A DNA stretch of 64,000 nt from Rhodospirillales bacterium. GTDB taxonomy: Bacteria > Pseudomonadota > Alphaproteobacteria > UBA828. The DNA lies in assembly GCA_028818855.1 (NCBI GenBank), contig JAPPMY010000204.1, forward strand, positions 42,182 to 106,181, written 5' to 3'. The stretch's first letter is position 1, and each line of letters starts with the position of its first letter. The translations under genes and the position numbers were made by a program. Below are positions 1-9,292 of the stretch, in pieces. Below the pieces are notes generated by a model. That model worked only from the letters and a program-made list of their open reading frames with translations. It did no database searches and was not told the origin of the DNA.

Positions 1-1688
1 TCGACGTTGCGGGCGGCCCGGCCGATGGTCTGGATCAGCGACGTCTGGGAGCGCAGAAACCCCTCCTTGTCGGCGTCCAGGATCGCGACCAGCCCGCATT
101 CCGGGATGTCGAGCCCCTCGCGCAGGAGGTTGATGCCGACCAGCACGTCGAAGGCGCCGAGCCGCAGATCGCGGATGATCTCGATGCGCTCGATGGTGTC
201 GATGTCGGAGTGCAGGTAGCGCACGCGGACGCCGGCTTCGTGGAGGTACTCGGTCAGGTCCTCCGCCATGCGCTTGGTGAGAGTCGTGACCAGCACCCGG
301 AGCCCACGGGCGGCGCAGTCCTTGCACTCGGCGATCAGGTCGTCGACCTGCTGCTCCACGGGGCGGACCACGCAGACGGGATCGATCAGCCCGGTCGGGC
401 GGATGACCTGCTCGACGAAGGCGCCGCCGGTGCGCTCCAGCTCCCACGGCCCCGGAGTCGCCGAGACGAAGATGGTCTCGGGCCGCATGGCGTCCCACTC
501 CTCGAACTTGAGCGGCCTGTTGTCGACGCAGGACGGCAGGCGGAAGCCGAACTCGGCGAGCGTCGACTTGCGCTTGAAGTCGCCCCGGAACATGCCGCCA
601 AGCTGCGGCACGGTGACGTGGGATTCATCCACGATCAGGAGCGCGTTCTCGGGCAGGTACTCGAACAGCGTCGGCGGCGGCTCGCCGGGGTTGCGCCCGG
701 TCAGGTAGCGCGAGTAGTTCTCGATCCCGGCGCAGCTGCCGGTGGCCTCCAGCATCTCCAGGTCGAAGAGGGCGCGCTGCTCCAGCCGCTGCGCCTCCAG
801 CAGCATGCCCTGCGCGTTGAACTCTTCAAGCTGCTGGGCGAGCTCGATCCTGATCTGCTTGATCGCCTGGCGCACCGTCGGGCGCGGCGTGACGTAGTGG
901 CTGTTGGGATAGATGCGCACGCGCATCAGCTTGTCCGTCCTGGCGCCGGTGAGCGGGTCGAACTCGATGATCTCCTCGATCTCGTCGCCGAAGAGCGAGA
1001 TGCGCCAGGCCCGGTCCTCGGAGTGGGCCGGAAACAGCTCGATCACGTCGCCACGCACGCGGAAGTCGCCGCGCTCCAGCGTCTGGCTGGTGCGGCGGTA
1101 CTGCAGGTCGATCAGCTTGCGAATGAGCGCGCGCTGGTCGACCCGTCCTTGCAGCGCGAGCGAGACCGCCATCGAGGAGTAGGTCTCGACGGCGCCGATG
1201 CCGTAGATGCACGACACCGAGGCCACGATCACCACGTCCTCGCGCTCGAGCAGCGCCCGCGTCGCGCTGTGGCGCATGCGGTCGATATGCTCGTTGATGG
1301 AGGCGTCCTTCTCGATATACGTGTCCGACCGCGGGACGTACGCCTCCGGTTGGTAGTAATCGTAGTAAGAAACGAAATACTCGACGGAGTTGTTCGGCAA
1401 AAACTCCTTCATCTCGCCATAGAGTTGGGCTGCCAGAGTCTTGTTCGGCGCAAGAATCAGTGCAGGCCTTCCCAGTGCCTTTATCACATGGGTCATGGTG
1501 AAGGTCTTGCCCGACCCGGTGACGCCCAGAAGAACCTGGTCGCGCTCGCCGCCGCGGACGCCCGCGATCAGCTCCGCGATCGCTTCCGGCTGATCGCCGG
1601 CAGGCTCGAACGCGGACACGATCTCGAACGCGCCGCCGCCCGCGGGCGCCGCTCTCGCCTGGTCCGCTGCTTCCGCCGAAAGGGTCAT
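1..1688 (-). CDS. uvrB: UvrABC excinuclease subunit B (3' part beyond window edge)
   Basis: UvrB is the damage-verification helicase of nucleotide excision repair; it receives lesions from UvrA and recruits UvrC. About 562 residues are visible from the ATG at 1688. They show the Walker A motif GVTGSGKT (about residues 53-60), the tyrosine-rich beta-hairpin region ([10 protein letters not shown]), the helicase DESH motif (about residue 351), and helicase motif VI (QTIGRAARN) just before the left edge. The remaining C-terminal part, including the UVR domain that contacts UvrC, lies outside the window. The gene diverges from apaG. Family assignment is secure. Confidence 0.97.
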   Translation of the reverse strand, partial: MTLSAEAADQARAAPAGGGAFEIVSAFEPAGDQPEAIAELIAGVRGGERDQVLLGVTGSGKTFTMTHVIKALGRPALILAPNKTLAAQLYGEMKEFLPNNSVEYFVSYYDYYQPEAYVPRSDTYIEKDASINEHIDRMRHSATRALLEREDVVIVASVSCIYGIGAVETYSSMAVSLALQGRVDQRALIRKLIDLQYRRTSQTLERGDFRVRGDVIELFPAHSEDRAWRISLFGDEIEEIIEFDPLTGARTDKLMRVRIYPNSHYVTPRPTVRQAIKQIRIELAQQLEEFNAQGMLLEAQRLEQRALFDLEMLEATGSCAGIENYSRYLTGRNPGEPPPTLFEYLPENALLIVDESHVTVPQLGGMFRGDFKRKSTLAEFGFRLPSCVDNRPLKFEEWDAMRPETIFVSATPGPWELERTGGAFVEQVIRPTGLIDPVCVVRPVEQQVDDLIAECKDCAARGLRVLVTTLTKRMAEDLTEYLHEAGVRVRYLHSDIDTIERIEIIRDLRLGAFDVLVGINLLREGLDIPECGLVAILDADKEGFLRSQTSLIQTIGRAARNV

Positions 1689-1795
1689 GGGCGCACTATA
1701 GGGGCGGCCTGCCGCCCCGCGCCAGAGGTGCGTCACAGCACGCGACCTTCTGGACAAAAGCCTGCGCCGGGCAGATAGTGCGAGCCGACTTTTTC

Positions 1796-1800
1796 GGAGG
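1796..1800 (+). promoter_or_regulatory. Ribosome binding site that decides the apaG start
   Basis: A GGAGG sits at 1796-1800. It directly abuts the first possible ATG at 1801, which is too close to work, but lies 6 nt before the in-frame ATG at 1807. The second ATG is therefore the better start. Confidence 0.6.
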
Positions 1801-1806
1801 ATGTGG

Positions 1807-2199
1807 ATGTACCAGAAGGAAACGCGGGCGATCGAGATCACGGTCAAGCCCTTCTATCTGGAGGAGCAGTCGGAGCCGGACGACAACCACTTCGTGTTCG
1901 CCTATCACATCCGCATTCAGAACAACGGCCAGGACGTGGTGCAGCTCCTGAACCGCTACTGGCAGATCACCGACGGCCTCGGCCGCATGCAGGAGGTGCG
2001 CGGGCCCGGCGTCGTCGGCGAGCAGCCCGTGCTGCGGCCGGGAGAGGCGTTCGAGTACACGAGCGGCTGCCCGCTCAACACCACGACCGGGATCATGGTC
2101 GGCACCTACGAGATGGAAACGCTGGACGGCGAGCGCTTCGATGTGGATATTCCGGCATTCTCGCTCGACGCGCCGAGTGCGCCCGTGCAGCTCAACTGA
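1807..2199 (+). CDS. apaG: ApaG domain protein
   Basis: This 130-residue protein is ApaG, a small single-domain immunoglobulin-like beta-sandwich family. Its exact biochemical role is unsettled; it has been linked to Co2+/Mg2+ effects and dinucleoside polyphosphate metabolism. The family glycine motif (GPGVVG) and the [10 protein letters not shown] segment with the following MVGTYEM are present. The length matches the family. The start at 1807 is preferred over the ATG at 1801 because GGAGG at 1796-1800 is properly spaced only from 1807. It diverges from uvrB and precedes folE by about 110 bases. Confidence 0.93.
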   Translation: MYQKETRAIEITVKPFYLEEQSEPDDNHFVFAYHIRIQNNGQDVVQLLNRYWQITDGLGRMQEVRGPGVVGEQPVLRPGEAFEYTSGCPLNTTTGIMVGTYEMETLDGERFDVDIPAFSLDAPSAPVQLN

Positions 2200-2280
2200 G
2201 GCCGCGCAGCCGCCGGCACGCTGACCAGACAACCGAACGACGCCGAAGCCGCTTCGCTGCGGCCTTGCGGCAATGCACAG

Positions 2281-2306
2281 CCGGCCCCGGTGGCCGGAGA
2301 AGGAGA
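2281..2306 (+). promoter_or_regulatory. Hairpin abutting the folE ribosome binding site
   Basis: The inverted repeat CCGGCC / GGCCGG (2281-2286 and 2292-2297) has a 5-nt loop, and its 3' arm runs straight into the purine-rich ribosome binding site (2296-2306) that serves the folE GTG. This could tune ribosome access, but short GC inverted repeats are common in such DNA, so a regulatory role is only inferred. Confidence 0.3.
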
Positions 2307-2312
2307 CCGCCC

Positions 2313-2963
2313 GTGGACGACAGCCAGCGCGCGCCCGTAGCCGGCGCCGATGACGACACGCCTCAGGGAGCCGGCGCGCGACCGACGAGGGACGAGGCCG
2401 AGCAGGCGGTGCGCGTGCTGCTCCGCTGGGCCGGCGACGATCCCGAGCGCGAGGGGCTGCTGGATACGCCCAAGCGCGTCGTGCGCGCCTACGAGGAGTA
2501 TTTCAGGGGCTACGGCCAGGACCCCTACGCGATCCTGCGGCGCACGTTCGAGGAGACGAACGGCTACGACGAGATGGTCGTCCTCCGCGACATCGACTTC
2601 CGCTCGCACTGCGAGCACCACGTGGCGCCGATCGTCGGCCGCGCCCACATCGGTTATCTGCCCGACAACCGCGTGATCGGGATCAGCAAGCTCGCGCGCG
2701 TGGTGGATGTCTACGCCCGGCGCCTGCAGATCCAGGAAAAGCTGACCGCGGAGATCGCCGATTCCATCGAGACGGTGCTGCAGCCGCGCGGCGTCGGGGT
2801 CGTGATCGAGGCGGCGCACCATTGCATGACCACGCGTGGCGTCTCCAAGGAGGGAGTCCTCATGGTGACGAGCCGGATGCTCGGCACGTTTCGCACGGAC
2901 CCGAAGACCCGCCGCGAGTTTCTCAGCATGATCGGGAACCCGGCGGCCTCGGTGCCGCGCTAG
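2313..2963 (+). CDS. folE: GTP cyclohydrolase I
   Basis: FolE converts GTP to 7,8-dihydroneopterin triphosphate, the first step of tetrahydrofolate (or queuosine/pterin) synthesis. The 216-residue product carries the zinc-binding SHCEHH motif and the second zinc cysteine in HHCMTTRGV, plus the conserved [10 protein letters not shown] segment. I chose the GTG at 2313 because a GGAGAAGGAG ribosome binding site lies just upstream and this gives a normal family length. The reading frame stays open far upstream, but that part overlaps apaG and has no family similarity. The first 35 or so residues are a poorly conserved extension rich in Asp, Ala and Gln. Confidence 0.95.
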   Translation: MDDSQRAPVAGADDDTPQGAGARPTRDEAEQAVRVLLRWAGDDPEREGLLDTPKRVVRAYEEYFRGYGQDPYAILRRTFEETNGYDEMVVLRDIDFRSHCEHHVAPIVGRAHIGYLPDNRVIGISKLARVVDVYARRLQIQEKLTAEIADSIETVLQPRGVGVVIEAAHHCMTTRGVSKEGVLMVTSRMLGTFRTDPKTRREFLSMIGNPAASVPR

Positions 2964-3018
2964 GCCAGCGGGCCCGGCCGCATCGCCGGGCCCGGCTTAA
3001 GGCTGCGAAGGCCGTCCG

Positions 3019-4476
3019 ATGGGCTCGGTCAGGGATTTCCGGCCGGTTCTCTTCGTCGTCGGCATTCTGCTGATCACCCTTGCGCTCGCGATGGCGCTGC
3101 CTGCCATCGCCGACGGGGTGGCGGGCGATCCCGACTGGCAGGTCTTTCTCGCATCGAGCGTCTTCACGCTCTTCATCGGCACCTGTCTGGTGCTCTCCAA
3201 CAGGATGCGGGAGCCGCGGCTAACGGTGCGCCAGGCTTTCGTGCTCACCACCGTGAGCTGGATCGTCGTCGCCGCGTTCGCGGCCCTGCCGTTCGCGTTT
3301 TGCGAACTCGAACTCACCTACACCGACGCCTATTTCGAGGCGATGTCGGGTCTCACGACGACCGGGTCCACAGTCATCGTCGGGCTCGATCAGGCGCCGC
3401 CGGGGATCCTGCTCTGGCGCGCGCTCCTGCAGTGGCTGGGCGGCATCGGCATCATCGTCACGGCGATCGCGATTCTGCCGATGCTGAGAGTCGGCGGCAT
3501 GCAGCTCTTTCACACGGAATCGTCGGACAGCTCCGAGAAGGTGCTGCCGCGTGCGGCCCAGCTCGCCGGCGCGATCGGCCTGGTCTACCTCGCGCTCACT
3601 CTCAGCAACGGCATCGCCTACTGGGCCGCGGGCATGACACCCTTCGAGGCCGTGTGCCACGCGATGACGACCATCGCCACCGGCGGCTTCTCGACCTCCG
3701 ACGACTCCCTCGGCCATTTCCGCAACGACGCGATCGAAGGGATCGCCACCGTCTACATGGTGCTGGGCTCGCTGCCCTTCGTGCTCTATTTGCAGACCGT
3801 GCGCGGCGGCTGGGGCGCGCTCGTCCGTGATACGCAGGTGCAATGGTTCTTCGGGCTGGTGCTGTTCGCCCTGGTTTCGCTCGCGGGCTGGTTGATGGTG
3901 GCCAACGACGCGGCGCCCACCGACGCGTTTCGCCAGGCGGCCTTCAACGGCATCTCGATTCTGACCGGCACCGGCTATTCCACCGCCGACTTCTCGGCCT
4001 GGGGCACGTTCGCGCTACCGGTCTTCACGCTGCTCATGTTCATCGGCGGCTGCACCGGCGCCACCACGGGCGGCGTGAAGGTCTTCCGAATCCAGGTCCT
4101 CGCATCCACATCGCTGCTCCAGATTCGCCAGCTCATCCAGCCCCACGGCGTCTTCATCAGCAAGTTCAACAGGCGGCCGATTCCGCAAAGCGTGCCGCCG
4201 GCGGTGATGGGGTTCTTCTTCCTGTTCGTGGTGAGCTTCGGACTGGTCGCCTTGGGGCTGGCGATGATGGGTCTCGACTACGTGACCAGCGTCAGCGGCG
4301 CGGCCACGGCCATCGCCAACGTCGGCCCCGGCCTCGGCGAGACCATCGGCCCCTCCGGCACCTTCCAGCCCCTGCCGGAGCCCGCGAAGTGGCTGCTGTC
4401 GGCCGCGATGCTGCTAGGCCGGCTGGAGCTCTTCACGGTGCTGGTGCTGTTCGTTCCCCGCTTCTGGCGGGACTGA
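3019..4476 (+). CDS. trkH: Trk-type potassium uptake membrane subunit TrkH
   Basis: TrkH is the K+-translocating inner-membrane subunit of the Trk system and normally works with the NAD-binding protein TrkA, which is not in this window. The 485-residue protein is strongly hydrophobic and shows the four pore-loop repeats expected of the superfamily: SGLTTTGSTV (about 110), TTIATGGFST (about 217), SILTGTGYST (about 317) and NVGPGLGETIG (about 434). Each carries the filter glycine. The gene is monocistronic as far as seen and converges on the SDR gene with a 16-base gap. Confidence 0.95.
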   Translation: MGSVRDFRPVLFVVGILLITLALAMALPAIADGVAGDPDWQVFLASSVFTLFIGTCLVLSNRMREPRLTVRQAFVLTTVSWIVVAAFAALPFAFCELELTYTDAYFEAMSGLTTTGSTVIVGLDQAPPGILLWRALLQWLGGIGIIVTAIAILPMLRVGGMQLFHTESSDSSEKVLPRAAQLAGAIGLVYLALTLSNGIAYWAAGMTPFEAVCHAMTTIATGGFSTSDDSLGHFRNDAIEGIATVYMVLGSLPFVLYLQTVRGGWGALVRDTQVQWFFGLVLFALVSLAGWLMVANDAAPTDAFRQAAFNGISILTGTGYSTADFSAWGTFALPVFTLLMFIGGCTGATTGGVKVFRIQVLASTSLLQIRQLIQPHGVFISKFNRRPIPQSVPPAVMGFFFLFVVSFGLVALGLAMMGLDYVTSVSGAATAIANVGPGLGETIGPSGTFQPLPEPAKWLLSAAMLLGRLELFTVLVLFVPRFWRD

Positions 4477-4492
4477 GAGGGCCTGCGCCCGC

Positions 4493-5245
4493 TCAACCCT
4501 TCTCCGCCAGCATGCCGCCGTCCACGGGCAGCACGTGGCCGGTGACGAAGCTCGCCTTGTCCGACAGCAGCCAGACCACCGCGTCGGCGACCTCCTCGGG
4601 CCGGCCGATCCGCCCCATCGGCACACGGCCCGATGCGTTGGAGGGATCGTTGTCCCAGCCCCGCAGCAGCAGCGGCGTCAGGATCGGCCCCGGCGCCACC
4701 GCGTTCACCCGGATGCCCTCCTTCGCGTAGTCGAGCGCGGCCGCCCTGGTCATGCCGGAGACCGCGTGCTTCGCGGTCATGTAGGGCGACCAGAGCGGGT
4801 AGGCGGCAAGCCCCCACATGGAGCCCGCGTTGACGATCGACCCGCCACCCGACTCCAGCATCGCCGGGATCTCCGCCTGCATGCAGAGGTAGACGCCTTC
4901 GATCATGACGGCGAAGGTGTGCCGCACGTCTTCCATGTCCTGCTCTGCCAGCAGGGCCTGGGGGCCTTCGATGCCGGCGTTGTTGTAGGCGAGGTCGAGC
5001 CGGCCGAAATCGCCGAGAGTCCTGTCCACGAGGGCGTCGACCTGGTCCGCCTCGGCCACGTCGGTGCGGAGGAACGCCGCCCTGCCGCCGCCGTCGCGGA
5101 TCTCCGCCGCCACCCCCTCGCCGCCGGCCTCGTCGATATCGGCGACCATGACCGCCGCGCCCTCTACGGCCAGCGCCCGTGCCGTCGCCTGCCCGATGCC
5201 CGAGCCGCCGCCGGTCACGATCGCCACGCGGTCCGCCAGCATCAT
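4493..5245 (-). CDS. SDR-family NAD(P)-dependent oxidoreductase
   Basis: This is a 250-residue classical short-chain dehydrogenase/reductase. The N-terminal cofactor loop TGGGSGIG, the NNAG motif, a catalytic serine in the NAGSMWG stretch and the YMTAK catalytic Tyr-Lys pair are visible, followed by the PG segment typical of the family. An Asp after the second beta strand (ADIDEA) suggests NAD+ preference. The start at 5245 has a strong GGAGGAG ribosome binding site. The gene lies 29 bases after the 2-hydroxyacid dehydrogenase and is probably co-transcribed, suggesting a shared hydroxyacid/alcohol oxidation route. The substrate cannot be read from sequence. Confidence 0.88.
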   Translation of the reverse strand: MMLADRVAIVTGGGSGIGQATARALAVEGAAVMVADIDEAGGEGVAAEIRDGGGRAAFLRTDVAEADQVDALVDRTLGDFGRLDLAYNNAGIEGPQALLAEQDMEDVRHTFAVMIEGVYLCMQAEIPAMLESGGGSIVNAGSMWGLAAYPLWSPYMTAKHAVSGMTRAAALDYAKEGIRVNAVAPGPILTPLLLRGWDNDPSNASGRVPMGRIGRPEEVADAVVWLLSDKASFVTGHVLPVDGGMLAEKG

Positions 5246-5274
5246 CGCCGTCTCCTCCCTGTCAGGGACCTGCC

Positions 5275-6264
5275 TCAATCCGCCGGATCGATGACCCGGT
5301 CGGGCGGGTTGTGTCCGTCGGCGAAGGTCTGAATGTTGATCAGCACCTTCTCGCCCATGTCGCGGCGCCCCTCGATGGTGGCCGAGCCGATGTGCGGCAG
5401 CGCCACCACGTTGTCGAGCGTGAGCAGCTTCGGCGTGACGACGGGCTCGTTCTCGTACACGTCCAGCCCTGCGCCCGCGATCCTGCCGGCCTCGAGCAGG
5501 CGCACCAGGGCCGCCTCGTCGATGGCGTGGCCACGCGAGGTGTTGATGACGTAGGCTTGCGGCCGCAGCAGGCCGAGCCGCCGGGCCGACAGCAGGTGAT
5601 AGGTCGCCGGCGTGCTCGGACAGTGGATCGAAACGAAGTCCATATGGGCCAGCATCTGATCCAGGCTCTGCCACCACGTCGCCTCGAGCTCGGCCTCGGT
5701 CTCGTCGTCGAGGCGGTTGCGGTTGTGGTAGTGGACGGAGAGGCCGAAGCCGCGCGCCCGGCGCGCGACCGCCTGGCCGATCCGCCCCATGCCGATGATG
5801 CCGAGGCGCTTGCCCCAGATCCGGTGCCCCAGCATGGTGGTCGGCGCCCATCCCTGCCAGTCGCCGCCGCGCAGCAGCCGGTCGCCCTCGGAGAGCCGGC
5901 GCGGCACCGCGAGGATCAAGGCCATCGTCATGTCCGCCGTGTCTTCGGTCAGCACGCCCGGCGTGTTGGTCACCAGGATGTCGCGCTGCCGGGCGGCGGC
6001 AAGGTCGATGTGATCGACGCCGGTGCCGAAGCTCGCGATCAGCTTGAGGTCCGGGCCGGCTTGGCCGATGAGGTCGCCGTCGATCGTGTCCGTCACCGTG
6101 GGCACGAGCACGTCGGCCTCCGCCACGGCCTGCGTCATGGCGGCGCGGTCCAGCGGCCGATCATCCTCGTTGAGTCGGGTGTCGAAAAGCTCCATCATGC
6201 GCGCCTCTATCTCCCGCGGGAGACGCCGCGTCACGATCACCTTGAGCTTTCTGCCAGGCCTCAT
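5275..6264 (-). CDS. D-isomer-specific 2-hydroxyacid dehydrogenase (glyoxylate/hydroxypyruvate reductase type)
   Basis: This 329-residue enzyme belongs to the NAD(P)-dependent D-2-hydroxyacid dehydrogenases. It shows the Rossmann motif GMGRIG, the substrate-binding arginine in NTSRGHAIDE, the glutamate of the catalytic relay in DVYENEP and the catalytic histidine in LPHIGSAT, in the usual order. This pattern fits glyoxylate/hydroxypyruvate reductases. The start at 6264 is supported by GGAGG a few bases upstream; an in-frame TTG at 6306 would add 14 unconserved residues. It heads a two-gene operon with the SDR gene and diverges from the SH3-like gene. Confidence 0.9.
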   Translation of the reverse strand: MRPGRKLKVIVTRRLPREIEARMMELFDTRLNEDDRPLDRAAMTQAVAEADVLVPTVTDTIDGDLIGQAGPDLKLIASFGTGVDHIDLAAARQRDILVTNTPGVLTEDTADMTMALILAVPRRLSEGDRLLRGGDWQGWAPTTMLGHRIWGKRLGIIGMGRIGQAVARRARGFGLSVHYHNRNRLDDETEAELEATWWQSLDQMLAHMDFVSIHCPSTPATYHLLSARRLGLLRPQAYVINTSRGHAIDEAALVRLLEAGRIAGAGLDVYENEPVVTPKLLTLDNVVALPHIGSATIEGRRDMGEKVLINIQTFADGHNPPDRVIDPAD

Positions 6265-6371
6265 CGACCCTCCGCGCGCGGCTCGGCGGGCACGATCCGA
6301 CCGCAACAGGCAGCTTGTTTAGCAAACGCCCCATGGCGACTCAAACTACCGCACGGGCCCGGGTGCCTGCC

Positions 6372-6935
6372 ATGACCGCCCGCCGCCGTCTCCGGCGCGC
6401 GGATGTGGCGTGCGGGCATGGCCGCCGCAGCTCCTCGCGCCTCTTCAGAGCCGCCCGCGGGGCTGCTCTCGTCGCTGCGCTGGCGACCCTTCTCGGCGCG
6501 GTTGCCGCGCTCGCGGGATCCGAGGCTTACGCCCAGGACGGCGAGCGCTTCGTCTCGCTCAAGGCGGAGCGAGCCAATCTCAGGGTCGGCCCCGGCCGGC
6601 GCTATCCCATCGAATGGGTCTACACGCGCCCCGGCCTGCCGCTGCTGGTGATCGCGAATTTCGATCAGTGGCGCTGGGTGCGCGATCACGAGGGCACGAA
6701 GGGCTGGATGCACAAGTCGCTGCTTTCCGTGCACCGCACCGTCCTCATCATGGAGGGCGTGCAGACCGTTCATGAAAGGCCGCTCTCGGGCTCGCCGGCG
6801 GTGCTGCGTGCCGAGGCCGGCGTAATCGCCAACCTGCTGGCCTGCGAGGAGGGCTGGTGCCGGATCGCGCTGGCCGGCGAAGAGGGTTGGGTGCGCGAGA
6901 CCGCCCTCTGGGGCGTCAAGCCGCCGCCGCCCTGA
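6372..6935 (+). CDS. Secreted bacterial SH3-like domain protein
   Basis: The predicted 187-residue protein has a basic N terminus, a hydrophobic stretch (about residues 31-48) and a signal-peptidase-like AYAQ site, so it is probably periplasmic. The mature part contains two SH3b-like repeats: one around LRVGPGRRYPIEWVY with GWMHKSLL, and a second around EEGWCRIAL with GWVRETALWG. Such domains often bind peptidoglycan or peptides. The start is uncertain: an ATG at 6333 and a TTG at 6315 are also in frame, and none has a clear ribosome binding site. It diverges from the 2-hydroxyacid dehydrogenase gene. Confidence 0.8.
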   Translation: MTARRRLRRADVACGHGRRSSSRLFRAARGAALVAALATLLGAVAALAGSEAYAQDGERFVSLKAERANLRVGPGRRYPIEWVYTRPGLPLLVIANFDQWRWVRDHEGTKGWMHKSLLSVHRTVLIMEGVQTVHERPLSGSPAVLRAEAGVIANLLACEEGWCRIALAGEEGWVRETALWGVKPPPP

Positions 6936-6960
6936 TCGCGCGGGCCAGGAGGAGCGCCTC

Positions 6961-7572
6961 TCAGGCCGCGCCGTCGTCCAGGTCCTCGGCCAGGGCGGCG
7001 CGGGTTTCCTCCGGCATGATGGCGAGGTGGCCGTATGCCGGATGATCGATACCCAGCAGCACCCGCGCGCCCGGCGTGCGAAAGGCCGCGGCCGCCGCCG
7101 GCGCCACGGGGAAGCGCAGAAAGTGGATCGAGGAGGTCTTGCCGTCCTCGGTCGTGCGCGCGACCTCGTCCTCGATCGGCTCGGCGGCGACGGTGGTGCC
7201 GCCGACTTCCAGCCTGACGGCGTCCTCGATCCCCGCCAGGCGGTAGAGCTCCCGCTCCCGCCGCGCCGGGTCGTCGATCTCCAGCATGAGCGTCGCGATC
7301 AGCGAGTCGCCCGGCGGGATCAGCGGATTGTAGGCCTCCAGCTCGCCCGCGATCTGCTCCTCGCCGCCCTGCTCGATGTGAAGCATCTCGTGCACCTGCA
7401 TCCACATGGTCTCGAAGGACTCGAAGTGAAAGGTGGCGAAGGGGCCGACGGCGAGCCGGCGGTGGCGCTTCAGCGCCGTGACGGCGGCGCGACGCTCCTT
7501 TCGGACCCGGGCATAGTCCGCCATCTCCATGACGTCGGCCCGGGTGAGCGCCCGGCGCGGCTGGCTCGTCAT
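6961..7572 (-). CDS. DUF3501 family protein
   Basis: This 203-residue protein matches the DUF3501 family by its opening (LTRADVMEMADYARVRKERR), the central FESFETMWMQVHEML stretch and the conserved EELQAYNPLIP-like segment (ELEAYNPLIPPG). No enzymatic function is known for the family. It starts one base after the stop of the Fe-S oxidoreductase, indicating translational coupling. DUF3501 genes commonly sit beside this type of Fe-S oxidoreductase and a rubrerythrin, which points to oxidative-stress or redox work; the rubrerythrin is not found here. The upstream in-frame start at 7593 would overlap the preceding gene and is less likely. Confidence 0.88.
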   Translation of the reverse strand: MTSQPRRALTRADVMEMADYARVRKERRAAVTALKRHRRLAVGPFATFHFESFETMWMQVHEMLHIEQGGEEQIAGELEAYNPLIPPGDSLIATLMLEIDDPARRERELYRLAGIEDAVRLEVGGTTVAAEPIEDEVARTTEDGKTSSIHFLRFPVAPAAAAAFRTPGARVLLGIDHPAYGHLAIMPEETRAALAEDLDDGAA

Positions 7573-7573
7573 C

Positions 7574-8932
7574 TCAGGCGAGGCCGTAGGCACGAGCCAG
7601 CAGCTCGATCGGGTGATGGGCGCGGCCGGCGGCAGGAAGGCCGGCGGTGGTATCGCCTTCCTTGGCCGCCTGGCGGCCGATCCCGTTCACGATGTGAGCG
7701 CCGGCGAGCGGGCATTCCGAGGCGAGGTAGGGGTTGGCCGCCTCGCGCGCCCGGCGCGCGGTGGTGCGCCCCACCTTCAGCGCGGTCTCGTGGAAACCCC
7801 TGGTGACCCCGATGGAGCCGCCGTGGCCGGAGCAGCGCTCGATGATTGAGACCTCGGTCTCTGGCACGTAGGCCAGCATGTCGGCAGACTTGCGCCCGAC
7901 GTTCTGGGCCCGCTCGTGGCACGGCAGGTGGAGCGTGACGGCGCCATCCAGCGGGGCGAGCCCCGATGCCAACCCCTCCGAGCGGGCGATGCCGACGACA
8001 TACTCGCAGATGTCGTGGCTGTGCTCGGCGAGCCGCTTGACCGCCGGGTCGTCCGGCAGGATCAGCGGCCACTCGAGCTTGAGCATGAGGGCGCAGCTCG
8101 CCACCAGCGCCACGACGTCGTAGCCCCGGTCGATCCATTCGCCGAGCGCCGCCGCCGTCTCCCGCGCGCTCTCTGCGACCCGCTCGATGTCCCCCTCCTC
8201 GAGCTGCGGCATGCCGCAGCAGCGGGGATAGACGACGGCGGTCTCCACCCCGTTGTGCGCCAGCACCTTGCGGGCCGCCACGCCGACCTCCGGCTGGTTG
8301 TAGTTGGCGAAGCAGGTTGCATAGAGGACCGCCTTGCGCCCGGCCGCAGGCGCCCGCCGGTTGACCGCCGGCGCGCCCCTGGCCGCGCGGTCAAGCAGGG
8401 TGCGGCGGTGGTAGCGCGGCAGCGGCGCCTCCTTGTGAACGCCGGCTGCGGCCTGCATCAGCGTCCGGGTGAGCGTGTTGCCCCGGGCCGAGCCCCAGTT
8501 CATCACCGGCGCAAGGGTGCGGGCGATGCGGCCGTTCTTGTCCGTCTCGGCGAGCCGCCGGGATGCGGTGGTGTGGCGCCGGCCCGCGCGGCGGTCGGCG
8601 GCGCGGTGGCGCAGCATGAGGTGGGGAAAGTCGACGTCCCACTCGTGCGGCGGCGTGTAGGGGCACATGGTCATGAAGCACATGTCACAGAGCGTGCAGG
8701 CGTCCACGACCGACTTGAAGCCGGCCGACTCGACCGAATCCAGCTCGCCCGTCTCCGATTCGTCGATCAGGTCGAACAGGCGCGGGAAGGAGTCGCAGAG
8801 GCTGAAGCAGCGCCGGCAGCCGTGGCAGATGTCGAAGACGCGGCGCGTCTCCGTCTCCAGCGCCTCGCTGTCGTAGAAGTCGGGGTTTCGCCAGTCTATG
8901 GGATGGCGGAAGGGCGCGCCCTCGTCGGCCAT
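7574..8932 (-). CDS. Heterodisulfide-reductase-related Fe-S oxidoreductase (GlpC/HdrD-like)
   Basis: This 452-residue protein has two N-terminal ferredoxin-type cysteine clusters (CHGCRRCFSLC near residue 36, CTLCDMCFMTMC near residue 79) that should bind two [4Fe-4S] centres. Two C-terminal cysteine-rich CCG-type regions follow (YPRCCGMPQ near 251; LPCHE then CSGHGGS near 350-385). The plan resembles GlpC and HdrD, electron-transfer subunits that pass electrons through Fe-S clusters. It has no clear membrane segment. It sits between a small zinc-ribbon gene and a DUF3501 gene and is tightly coupled to the latter. Electron donor and acceptor are unknown. Confidence 0.88.
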   Translation of the reverse strand: MADEGAPFRHPIDWRNPDFYDSEALETETRRVFDICHGCRRCFSLCDSFPRLFDLIDESETGELDSVESAGFKSVVDACTLCDMCFMTMCPYTPPHEWDVDFPHLMLRHRAADRRAGRRHTTASRRLAETDKNGRIARTLAPVMNWGSARGNTLTRTLMQAAAGVHKEAPLPRYHRRTLLDRAARGAPAVNRRAPAAGRKAVLYATCFANYNQPEVGVAARKVLAHNGVETAVVYPRCCGMPQLEEGDIERVAESARETAAALGEWIDRGYDVVALVASCALMLKLEWPLILPDDPAVKRLAEHSHDICEYVVGIARSEGLASGLAPLDGAVTLHLPCHERAQNVGRKSADMLAYVPETEVSIIERCSGHGGSIGVTRGFHETALKVGRTTARRAREAANPYLASECPLAGAHIVNGIGRQAAKEGDTTAGLPAAGRAHHPIELLARAYGLA

Positions 8933-8945
8933 CGAGACGGCTGTG

Positions 8946-9161
8946 CTACCGGCACGAACCGCAGAGCCGGTTTCCCGGCCCCGCGCTGTCGAATTGGCGA
9001 CCGCAGCGCAGGCAGCGGCGCTGGCTCTCTTGCGCCTCCAGGCGATCGAGCTCCGCGAGTTCGTCGGAGAGCGAGATCATCCCCGGTCCGCGATCCACAT
9101 TCCTGGCGGCTTCACGCCGCGCATCCCATTTGGTCCGTCGTTGAGGCGCGAGCGACATCAT
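8946..9161 (-). CDS. Small protein with C-terminal four-cysteine zinc ribbon
   Basis: A 71-residue protein of unknown function. It has a charged N-terminal half (MMSLAPQRRTKWDARREAAR), a segment DRGPGM, a short acidic helix (SLSDELAELDRLE) and a terminal CLRCG...LCGSC motif that looks like a zinc ribbon. Such proteins can bind RNA, DNA or partners, but nothing specific can be read. Two adjacent ATGs (9161, 9158) are candidate starts; in-frame ATG at 9212 and TTG at 9221 also exist, and no ribosome binding site settles it. It ends 13 bases before the Fe-S oxidoreductase and may be the first gene of that operon. Confidence 0.6.
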   Translation of the reverse strand: MMSLAPQRRTKWDARREAARNVDRGPGMISLSDELAELDRLEAQESQRRCLRCGRQFDSAGPGNRLCGSCR

Positions 9162-9292
9162 TTGGCGCGTGTTCCCTAGCGAAGTAGTGTGGTGGGCCTC
9201 CGGTCGGACCATTGTACCCAAACTTGGCGCCTGAAATAAGCCAAAACTTCATATCGGCAGCCAAATTTGAGCGGTCTGCGGGCTTCTTGGGG

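Noticed and set aside
210..1778. 522-codon plus-strand reading frame opposite uvrB
   Set aside because: It is the antisense shadow of uvrB in GC-rich DNA, with no recognisable domain and composition dominated by Arg, Leu, Asp and His.
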